Below, piece by piece: positions 58,036 through 64,000 of a stretch of 64,000 bases of DNA. The stretch covers positions 1,847,001 to 1,911,000 of the forward strand of contig NZ_CP060096.1 in assembly GCF_017357865.1 (NCBI RefSeq), read 5' to 3'. The stretch's first letter is position 1. Each line of letters starts with the position of its first letter. The notes below the pieces were generated by a model. That model saw only the letters and a program-made list of their open reading frames with translations. It had not been told where the DNA came from and did no database searches. Source of the DNA: Aceticella autotrophica. Lineage in GTDB: Bacteria > Bacillota > Thermoanaerobacteria > Thermoanaerobacterales > Thermoanaerobacteraceae. A program made the position numbers and the translations under genes.

Positions 58036-58036
58036 A

Positions 58037-58684
58037 TTATTTATTTTGCACGCTTTCCCAATCCTTTAAAAATCGTTCAATTCCTATGTCTGTAAGCGGA
58101 TGTTTAATCATCTGCATTATAACCTTATATGGAACAGTAGCAATATCCGCACCTGCTTTTGCTGCTTCCAGCACATGCATAGGATGCCTTATACTTGCAA
58201 CAATGACCTCAGTTCTAATATTATAATTTTTATAAATTTTTACAATATCCTCAACAAGCTTAATACCGTCTGTTGATATGTCATCAAGCCTTCCTACAAA
58301 AGGGCTGACATATGAGGCACCTGCACGGGCTGCCAAAAGAGCCTGAGTTGCTGAAAATATCAATGTTACATTTGTATTTATTCCTTCTTTTGAAAGGCAT
58401 TTAACCGCTTTTAAACCTTCTGCCGTCATAGGTATCTTTATAACGATGTTTTTATGAATCTTTGAAAGATTTCTTGCCTCATTAATCATCCCTTGGCTGT
58501 CTTCAGAAATAACCTCCGCACTTATAGGTCCATCTACGATTGTAGTAATTTCCTTGACAACCTCCACAAAATCCCTGCCTTCTTTTGCAATTAAAGAAGG
58601 ATTTGTCGTTACGCCGCATATTATGCCAAGGGCATTTGCCTCCTTTATCTCGTTAACATTTGCAGTATCAATAAAAAATTTCAA
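58037..58684 (-). CDS. tal: transaldolase / fructose-6-phosphate aldolase (TalC type)
   Basis: 215 residues, the short single-domain form. Transfers dihydroxyacetone units in the pentose phosphate pathway or cleaves fructose 6-phosphate. Motifs: [11 protein letters not shown] at the N terminus, [15 protein letters not shown] near 27, the Schiff-base lysine in [14 protein letters not shown] near 83, and [11 protein letters not shown] near 131. TTG at 58682-58684 with GGGAGGGG 5 bases upstream. It begins just after the fba stop, as in Bacillus. Confidence 0.92.
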   Translation of the reverse strand: MKFFIDTANVNEIKEANALGIICGVTTNPSLIAKEGRDFVEVVKEITTIVDGPISAEVISEDSQGMINEARNLSKIHKNIVIKIPMTAEGLKAVKCLSKEGINTNVTLIFSATQALLAARAGASYVSPFVGRLDDISTDGIKLVEDIVKIYKNYNIRTEVIVASIRHPMHVLEAAKAGADIATVPYKVIMQMIKHPLTDIGIERFLKDWESVQNK

Positions 58685-58685
58685 A

Positions 58686-59537
58686 TTAACCCCTCCCGGC
58701 TGAACCAAAAAGTTTCATTTTATTCATTACAACTTCCTTCATCGCCTCTTTGCAAGGTCCTAAAATTTTCCTTGGGTCATACACAACCTTGTCCTTATCA
58801 ATTATATCCCTCAACCTTGCTGTAAATGCCTGCCTGATATCTGTATCAATATTAATCTTATTAATGCCGAGGCTTACAGCCCTCTCAATGGAATCAGCCG
58901 GAACTCCGGATGCCCCATGTAAGACTAAAGGCATATTGAGCATACCTTTAATCGTCTTGAGCCTGTCAAAATCCAGCTTTGGTTCACCCTTATAAGGACC
59001 GTGGGCGGTACCTATGGATATTGCAAGATAATCAACACCCGTTTCTTTTGCGAATTTATAAGCCTCTGCAGGGTCTGTCATGGCTGCTTCCCTCTCTGTA
59101 ACAGTCACATTGTCCTCTGTACCGCCGATTTTACCGATTTCCGCCTCTACAGATACGCCCATGCCATGAGCAATTTTAACAACATTCTTTGTTACTTCTA
59201 TATTTTCTTCAAGGGGTAATTTAGATGCATCCATCATAACAGAAGTCCAACCATATCTCAGGCATTTCATCACAATATTGAAATCCGTTCCATGGTCTAA
59301 ATGCAATGCTATAGGAACTGATGCCTTTTGAGCGAGTGTCCTGACAATTGCAGAAATAACCTCAATTCCTCCATATTTTAAGCCGCCTTCGCTAACCTCT
59401 ACAATAGCTGGTGATTTCATCTCTTCGGCAGCTTCAACTATAGCCTGCGTTATTTCAAGATTGCTTGTATTAAACGCACCAACTGCATAACCATCCTTAT
59501 GTGCTTTTGATAATAAATCTATCCCAGTAACTAACAT
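58686..59537 (-). CDS. fba: class II fructose-bisphosphate aldolase
   Basis: 283 residues. Zinc-dependent cleavage and synthesis of fructose 1,6-bisphosphate in glycolysis and gluconeogenesis. Metal and active-site motifs: LHLDHGTD near residue 81, [14 protein letters not shown] near 134, [10 protein letters not shown] near 178 and LHGASGVP near 208. ATG at 59535-59537, AGGAGG 8 bases upstream; an in-frame GTG three codons earlier overlaps it. Ends at the transaldolase start. Confidence 0.95.
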   Translation of the reverse strand: MLVTGIDLLSKAHKDGYAVGAFNTSNLEITQAIVEAAEEMKSPAIVEVSEGGLKYGGIEVISAIVRTLAQKASVPIALHLDHGTDFNIVMKCLRYGWTSVMMDASKLPLEENIEVTKNVVKIAHGMGVSVEAEIGKIGGTEDNVTVTEREAAMTDPAEAYKFAKETGVDYLAISIGTAHGPYKGEPKLDFDRLKTIKGMLNMPLVLHGASGVPADSIERAVSLGINKINIDTDIRQAFTARLRDIIDKDKVVYDPRKILGPCKEAMKEVVMNKMKLFGSAGRG

Positions 59538-59580
59538 AGATAGCACCTCCTCAGAATTATTTTACCCGAATAAAAAATAT

Positions 59581-59606
59581 AAAGCAAGGTAAAAAATTCC
59601 TTGCCT
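59581..59606 (-). terminator. terminator after the receiver-domain gene
   Basis: AAGGCAAGG and CCTTGCTTT pair around AATTTTTTA; ATATTTTTT follows on the minus strand. It separates the receiver gene from fba. Confidence 0.8.
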
Positions 59607-59959
59607 TATACAATTAAATTCCCTTTTAATTTTTTTTTGATTAAATCTTTTAACTTAAAAATATCAAAAGGCTTCATAATAAAAGTATAATCTTTAAATG
59701 TTTCATCAGGCTCATCTGCCGACATTAAAACCAGTTCCGTATCAGGATATATATGCATTAATCTGTTTAAATACATTAATATGTCATTTTTTCCGACATG
59801 AATATCAAACAACCCAATATCAGGTAAAAATTCTGAGAACCTGTTTTCTATTCCGCTGATATCAGAACATGTCATAACCTCAAAGCCATCCATTTCAAAA
59901 AACTCTTTCAACAAAAAACATAAACTGCTATTGTCATCAACTATCAAGAGCCTCCCCAT
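59606..59959 (-). CDS. stand-alone response-regulator receiver protein (Spo0F position)
   Basis: 117 residues, a CheY-like receiver domain with no output domain. The acidic pair is in IVDDNSSL (residues 8-9), the phospho-Asp lies in LFDIHVGKND near residue 52, Ser replaces the usual Thr in VLMSADE near 78, and the conserved Lys is in IMKPFDI near 98. Upstream of fba-transaldolase, exactly where Bacillus has spo0F, the phosphorelay intermediate. It may be that protein, but the sequence is diverged, so phosphorelay membership is inference. AGGTGG lies ahead of ATG. Confidence 0.75.
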   Translation of the reverse strand: MGRLLIVDDNSSLCFLLKEFFEMDGFEVMTCSDISGIENRFSEFLPDIGLFDIHVGKNDILMYLNRLMHIYPDTELVLMSADEPDETFKDYTFIMKPFDIFKLKDLIKKKLKGNLIV

Positions 59960-59981
59960 ATTTTTACATCCACCTTTTTAT

Positions 59982-60023
59982 TCAGTTATGCACAATCTTC
60001 AGCCTCCGCTCCGTTTCGCTCAT
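59982..60023 (-). other. 13-codon open frame in a GC-rich spacer
   Basis: MSETERRLKIVHN is encoded between the FAD-oxidoreductase gene and the receiver gene. No convincing ribosome site was seen. The surrounding bases share a CTTCAG...CGCT...CG pattern with the structured spacer at 9250-9322 (13 of 17 positions). Confidence 0.3.
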
Positions 60024-60102
60024 ACCCACAATATTATAATATTCTACAAAAAATTAAATATTCCTCCCGCTTTTTGACTTAAATTACATTTTATTTTAAA
60101 TA

Positions 60103-61992
60103 TTATTTTTTAAGATGATTATATAAGGATAATGTCATATCATACGCATCTGAAAATGTTACATATTTCTCATTTTTCATATGATTATATGCTTTATCGC
60201 TTATTAATCCCTTTTTATGAGCAATTTCAAATAAGTTGTCTTTATTAGCATCAATCTTATCCTTGTATCCGCCGTATATCAATAAAATTTTTGAGGCGTC
60301 TTCTTTATTTATAGGTTTATTAACAATCAAATACTTAAGATCCGATATATTGCTGTTGACTATTTCCGCTCTGCTTGGAATCGCATTTCTAATCATGCTT
60401 GAAAGCATATAGTAGAAGGAAATACTCTCGATATTTTTATTGAATTTAAAATCATTATTATATCCCGGCACAATAAGTCCCCAGTGCAGGACAAATTTCA
60501 ACCCTTCAAACGACCAGTTATTTTCTGCTTCATTTTTTACTTTAAAGGGTTTTAAATACACCCCTTGACTTACAAGCAGAGACTGTATGTTTTTAATATC
60601 CTGCGGAGTTTCCATTATTTGAACATAACTTTTATTCTTGCAAATCGAATATGCCGCAGCCACACCTGCCGCATCTCCTTCCGCCATCCCTATCGGAATT
60701 GTTCTTGCAGAGCCTGCCGCAAGATGGCTGTATGAGGCGGACCTGCCCACAACAAGCATATTCGTAACCTTAGTTGGTACAATACATCTAAATGGAACAG
60801 CATACATCATAGGCTTGCCGTAGACAAATCCCGTATCGTTTGGTGATGTAGCCTGTATATCGACAGGGTATGACCCAATGGCAATCCTATCGTCAAAATC
60901 CCTGTTAAAAACCACATCATTTATTGAAAGGGTATAATACCCTTTAATATGCCTTGTTTCCCTTATATAAAGCTCTGATGCAGTACCGTCAAGTTCTGCA
61001 TTTTCAAATCCGGGGATATTTTTATTGAAAAATTCCACAATCCTCGGCAGCTCAGACTTAGCCAGTTCCATGCCTTTTTGGATTGATTCATGGTTAAGTC
61101 CGTCAACACCGTAAATAAGCAGGGCATTAACAAGAACCGTACCGTCGTCCTGCTTCCCAAGATTAAGTCCTCTCAGCCTCAACATGGAAGTTGATGGCTT
61201 GTAATTTTTCGTGATGTCGGCAAATCCGCTTGCAGAGGTATTATCAATGTGTGTATGTGCTATCTTGTCTTCCTTGATTAACTTTATAAGATTATCCCAA
61301 TTTATCCCTTTTAATTTAAAGATCAGCGTCGATGCCTGTACCCTGCCTTTTATGCCTATATCCTCTGCGCCAACCGTATAAGGTACACCTGCTGATGCAG
61401 CAACATCTGCATTCTGTGTGGCATCAATTATTCTTTTACCGTAGTAGCTGATATCTTTCCCGTCTTTTTTAACCACAACACCGATGATTTTATTTCCATT
61501 CAGTATAGGCTTTTCAAAAACCGTATTCAAGGAGAGTGTAATATTCTTCTCATCCTTTACAAGGTTCATAAAAACATCTTTTGCACGGTTCACATCAAAT
61601 GATGTTACCGAACCAATCCCTTTATAAAATTCCTTGAATGTACCCTGTGTCAGCAGTGTACCGTCAGGTCCCCTGCTCATATCAATTGTATTAAGCATTC
61701 CATATGTCATTAGACCTCCTAATCCGTCACGCTTATCTATCAAAAGAACCTTCGCATTATTCTTTGCAGCCGAAACCGATGCCGCAATACCTTCAGGTTC
61801 AGCGCCAACAACAATCACATCATATTGACCCGACTTATCCTCTGGCAGATTCATTTTTTCCGGTGAAGGCAGCCTCTCATTTTTTATGGCAAAATTTTGC
61901 CCGCCTCTGCCCCTTATATAAAAATACCCGCTAAGAACAACAATTGCTAAAATAACAATTGAAAGTAATATTTTAACATATTTTTTTTGCAA
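60103..61992 (-). CDS. membrane-anchored FAD-dependent oxidoreductase
   Basis: 629 residues. An N-terminal hydrophobic helix (about 9-26) anchors it, with the rest probably outside the cytoplasm. The FAD-binding motif is YDVIVVGAEPEGIAASVSAA near residues 58-77; the usual GxGxxG is varied to GAEPEG. GGLMTYGMLNT near 92 and a second Rossmann-type strand near GSARTIPIGMAEGDAAGVAA follow, typical of the FAD_oxidored (PF12831) group. Reactions for this group are largely unknown. TTG start with GGGGTGA five bases upstream. It is alone, between the GtrA gene and the receiver gene. Confidence 0.82.
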   Translation of the reverse strand: MQKKYVKILLSIVILAIVVLSGYFYIRGRGGQNFAIKNERLPSPEKMNLPEDKSGQYDVIVVGAEPEGIAASVSAAKNNAKVLLIDKRDGLGGLMTYGMLNTIDMSRGPDGTLLTQGTFKEFYKGIGSVTSFDVNRAKDVFMNLVKDEKNITLSLNTVFEKPILNGNKIIGVVVKKDGKDISYYGKRIIDATQNADVAASAGVPYTVGAEDIGIKGRVQASTLIFKLKGINWDNLIKLIKEDKIAHTHIDNTSASGFADITKNYKPSTSMLRLRGLNLGKQDDGTVLVNALLIYGVDGLNHESIQKGMELAKSELPRIVEFFNKNIPGFENAELDGTASELYIRETRHIKGYYTLSINDVVFNRDFDDRIAIGSYPVDIQATSPNDTGFVYGKPMMYAVPFRCIVPTKVTNMLVVGRSASYSHLAAGSARTIPIGMAEGDAAGVAAAYSICKNKSYVQIMETPQDIKNIQSLLVSQGVYLKPFKVKNEAENNWSFEGLKFVLHWGLIVPGYNNDFKFNKNIESISFYYMLSSMIRNAIPSRAEIVNSNISDLKYLIVNKPINKEDASKILLIYGGYKDKIDANKDNLFEIAHKKGLISDKAYNHMKNEKYVTFSDAYDMTLSLYNHLKK

Positions 61993-62032
61993 TTATATCA
62001 CCCCGTTAAAATTTTGCATCATAATATGAATT

Positions 62033-62443
62033 TTAAGAATCTTCCTTGTGAACATAACGAAATACCCAAAATTTATTTCCCATAAAATTAACTGTCATGG
62101 AAACAACTGTCGCAATAATTTTCCCGTACATCACACCAAAATAATCTTTCAAAACATACAAGACAAAAAGAGATACAGCGAGTGATACTATATTCGTCAA
62201 GACGAACTTTATTACATCGGAACCCTTCAATCTGCCTTTTGCCTCAAATGTCCAGTTTTTATTCATAATAAAGCTGTTTATGACACCGCAGCTATATGAT
62301 ATCACCTGTGCAATCATACAATAAACTCCAAGAAAGTTTAAAAGGGTAAAAACGGAAAAATCCACTAATGTATTCACAACACCGACGATATTAAACTTTA
62401 TAAACTGGATTATTTCATCCTTATACTCTTTTATTATCTTCAT
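62033..62443 (-). CDS. GtrA-family flippase-like membrane protein
   Basis: 136 residues with four membrane segments, GtrA type; thought to translocate polyprenyl-phosphate sugars. Motifs: FIKFNIVGVVNTLVDFSVF near residue 11, SYSCGVINSFIMNKNWTF near 53 and NFMGNKFWVFRYV at the C terminus. ATG at 62441-62443 lies 22 bases inside the GT2 gene; the ribosome site is weak, and translational coupling is likely. Longer in-frame starts lie deep in the GT2 gene. Confidence 0.85.
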   Translation of the reverse strand: MKIIKEYKDEIIQFIKFNIVGVVNTLVDFSVFTLLNFLGVYCMIAQVISYSCGVINSFIMNKNWTFEAKGRLKGSDVIKFVLTNIVSLAVSLFVLYVLKDYFGVMYGKIIATVVSMTVNFMGNKFWVFRYVHKEDS

Positions 62444-63395
62444 TATTTTTATCAAAACCCACTTTCTTTGAAATAATGTATAGAGGCCTGTTCCTCGTTT
62501 CATCATAGATTCTGCCGATATATTCGCCAAATACCCCCAAAATCATAAAATTAATTCCTGCAAAAAAGCCGTTTACTGCAATCATTATTCCCCACATCGA
62601 AATATGCGATATACCAAAAATTCTTAGAATAAGTACAGCCAAAAGATAAATTGCGCTTATTGCCGATAAAAAACCTCCAAGCCTTAAAGGAATCTTTAAA
62701 GGTACATAGGAAAAAGACGTTATGCCGTCCATTGCAAGCTTCAACATCTTCTTTAAGGTATATTTCGTCTCACCGGCAAGCCTTGGGTCCCTTATATACG
62801 GAACAGCAGTCTGCTTAAAGCCTGCCCAGCTTATAAGACCTCTTACATAACGATTTTTTTCCCTGACAGAATTGAAGGAATTCATCACATCGCAGACTTT
62901 GCGGTCTATTAAACGGAAATCTCCTGTATCAACCGGTATGTCAATATTTGTCATACTTTTTAATAATCTATAAAAAAGCCTTGCGGTAAATAGCTTAAAG
63001 AAAGACTCTCCCTTTCTTTCAAGCCTTTTGCCGTATACAACATCATATCCTTCCTTCCACTTCTCTATCATCTTTAGAATAACCTCCGGAGGGTCCTGCA
63101 AATCAGCATCGATAACAACAACAGCATCGCCTTTTGCATTATCCATACCGGCGGTTATAGCTATCTGATGACCAAAATTCCTTGAAAAATTAATTAGCTT
63201 GACATGTGAATCATTATCACATATCCCTGTTAATATTTCATCTGTCCCGTCACGGCTCCCATCATTGACAAATATAAGCTCATATGGCTCGTTTGTAGTA
63301 TCCATAACATTCTTAAGCCTCTTATATGATTCCTCTATCAATGATTCCTCATTAAATGCAGGTATTACAATGGAATATTTAATACCTTCCGACAT
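62421..63395 (-). CDS. GT2-family glycosyltransferase (polyprenyl-phosphate sugar synthase type)
   Basis: 324 residues. N-terminal GT-A domain: SIVIPAFNEESLIEESYKRL near residue 8, the DXD-like VVVIDADLQDPPEV near 91 and DFRLIDRKV near 158. Two C-terminal membrane segments (about 230-300) follow. It resembles dolichyl-/undecaprenyl-phosphate sugar synthases such as GtrB or YkcC. It pairs with the GtrA-like protein, which suggests making and flipping a lipid-linked sugar. ATG with AAGGAGAT upstream. The sugar is unknown. Confidence 0.9.
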   Translation of the reverse strand: MSEGIKYSIVIPAFNEESLIEESYKRLKNVMDTTNEPYELIFVNDGSRDGTDEILTGICDNDSHVKLINFSRNFGHQIAITAGMDNAKGDAVVVIDADLQDPPEVILKMIEKWKEGYDVVYGKRLERKGESFFKLFTARLFYRLLKSMTNIDIPVDTGDFRLIDRKVCDVMNSFNSVREKNRYVRGLISWAGFKQTAVPYIRDPRLAGETKYTLKKMLKLAMDGITSFSYVPLKIPLRLGGFLSAISAIYLLAVLILRIFGISHISMWGIMIAVNGFFAGINFMILGVFGEYIGRIYDETRNRPLYIISKKVGFDKNNEDNKRV

Positions 63396-63471
63396 GGTGT
63401 ATTATCTCCTTTCTTTATTATATCATTTGTATGATATATTACAATTTAGCGATCTTATTTTAAAAAATTCA

Positions 63472-63500
63472 TCAGACAAAGTACCTGTCCCCTTGTCTTA
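63472..63500. repeat. REP-like palindrome after the truncated membrane gene
   Basis: AGACAAAGTACCTGTCCCCTTGTCTTA: arms AGACAA and TTGTCT around a GTCCCC-containing loop. The type resembles the other palindromes at 35.9, 37.9 and 55.9 kb in having GTCCCC or CCGTCC centres beside gene ends. It overlaps the gene end at 63498. Confidence 0.5.
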
Positions 63501-64000
63501 CACAACAAAAAAATAATTATTAATAAATGCGATAACGTATATGGTATTTAATCCTAAAAATAACCATGTATAAAAAATATTAATCAGTTTGTTTTCTGAC
63601 GCCGCTTCAGCAATATAAACAAAGACCGGTACAGAAACCATCATATACCTTACAATGCTTGTCATAAAGATTGCTGTTGAATATGGTATAACAAGAAGCA
63701 AGAGTCCATATATAAAGAAGATTATATCCTGAAAACTAATTTTTCCTTCAAAATACCTGTAAACAAATGTACCTATATAGACTAAAAACACAGCCGTTGA
63801 AATCACAAACGATATAAGCCCGTTATCCCATCCGCCGGGTGCATTAAAATAAGGATATCTAAAGTAGTTAAAATACGCTGCAAGCGGAAATGTAGTGCTT
63901 CTGCCCCAATTGAATTCTTCATGAATCGCAGCAAGAAAATCCCCTGTAAGCCCTTTTAAATACCAAAAATAAATAAACAAAGGTATCCCTGCAATTAAAC
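63498..64000 (-). CDS. multipass membrane protein, glycosyltransferase-like (start cut by window edge)
   Basis: The gene continues past base 64000, so only the C-terminal 167 or so residues are seen. At least four membrane segments: LVYIGTFVYRYFEG, IIFFIYGLLLLVIPYSTAIF, IVRYMMVSVPVFVYIAEAAS and LFLGLNTIYVIAFINNYFFV. The loop FNWGRSTTFPLAAYFNYFR recalls mannosyltransferase-type (PIG-V/GPI18-like) families. No catalytic motif is visible, so the assignment is tentative. It is upstream of the GT2 and GtrA genes and probably in one cluster with them. Confidence 0.55.
   Translation of the reverse strand, partial: LIAGIPLFIYFWYLKGLTGDFLAAIHEEFNWGRSTTFPLAAYFNYFRYPYFNAPGGWDNGLISFVISTAVFLVYIGTFVYRYFEGKISFQDIIFFIYGLLLLVIPYSTAIFMTSIVRYMMVSVPVFVYIAEAASENKLINIFYTWLFLGLNTIYVIAFINNYFFVV

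Larger units (their letters stand above)
57742..58036. other. leader and spacer upstream of rho
   Basis: 295 bases without a gene. They hold the predicted rho promoter (57907-57935), a roughly 160-base untranslated leader, and the fsa terminator (58009-58035). A leader of this length may allow autoregulation by Rho; no known RNA family is recognised. Confidence 0.5.

Noticed and set aside
59982-60023. Leader peptide gene MSETERRLKIVHN
   Set aside because: No ribosome site, no attenuator behind it, and the length allows chance. Kept only as a low-confidence note.

Overview
The window reads as chromosomal DNA of a low-GC, Gram-positive member of the Clostridia, probably a Thermoanaerobacter/Thermoanaerobacterium-like anaerobe. 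This placement is an inference. The evidence is the A/T-rich base composition, strong AGGAGG ribosome sites, frequent TTG and GTG starts, S-layer-homology (SLH) surface proteins, a flagellar flaG-fliD-fliS cluster, and gene orders shared with Bacillus/Clostridia (secA-prfB; response regulator-fba-transaldolase-rho-rpmE-prmC-prfA-sua5-ywlE-rpiB-upp; ywmB-murA). Almost every gene lies on the minus strand. The exceptions are asnB, a PIG-L deacetylase, a transposase and clpB.

Layout. 1-3.3 kb: start of argF (cut by the window edge), an amidohydrolase, a TVP38/DedA-type membrane protein and a PrpE-like phosphatase. 3.3-11.1 kb: prfB with an intact programmed frameshift, secA, a DUF5317/HD-GYP/27-residue micropeptide/unknown-protein group, hpf with a tandem DnaA-box cluster upstream, and a zinc-ribbon protein. 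11.2-14 kb: a flagellar cap and chaperone operon. 14-18.5 kb: carAB behind a PyrR-type attenuator. 18.5-26.4 kb: cobT, asnB, glyA, a dipeptidase, a small protein and a PIG-L deacetylase, with a possible orphan small RNA. 26.4-34.1 kb: a complete histidine operon, hisZGDCBHAF-IE, from one strong promoter. 34.1-41.7 kb: an IS1202-like insertion sequence abutting the his promoter, then two large secreted SLH proteins with TIM-barrel hydrolase-like domains. REP-like palindromes and a fragment of a REP-associated tyrosine transposase lie between them. 41.8-52.9 kb: clpB, murA, ywmB, UDP-GlcNAc epimerase, the lipid-linked GlcNAc-1-phosphate transferase, dCMP deaminase, upp, rpiB, an arginine/tyrosine phosphatase, sua5 and a ZIP transporter. 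53-60 kb: prfA, prmC, a DUF1385 protein, rpmE, rho, transaldolase, fba and a lone receiver protein. 60-64 kb: a membrane-anchored FAD oxidoreductase, GtrA and GT2 proteins, and a truncated membrane glycosyltransferase-like protein.

Working together: carAB and argF connect carbamoyl phosphate to pyrimidines and arginine. wecB/tagO/murA and the GT2/GtrA pair are envelope glycan functions that could serve the SLH-anchored surface layer. prfA, prmC and prfB supply translation termination and release-factor methylation, and hpf and rpmE are ribosome-associated.

No clear new multi-gene system was found. The most notable non-coding signals are the DnaA-box cluster at 10.7 kb, the PyrR attenuator at 18.4 kb, the REP/RAYT relics, the composite IS ends with duplicated target, a promoter-terminator pair without a gene at 23.2-23.4 kb, and the unannotated micropeptide beside the HD-GYP gene. 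No rRNA, tRNA or CRISPR array was recognised.
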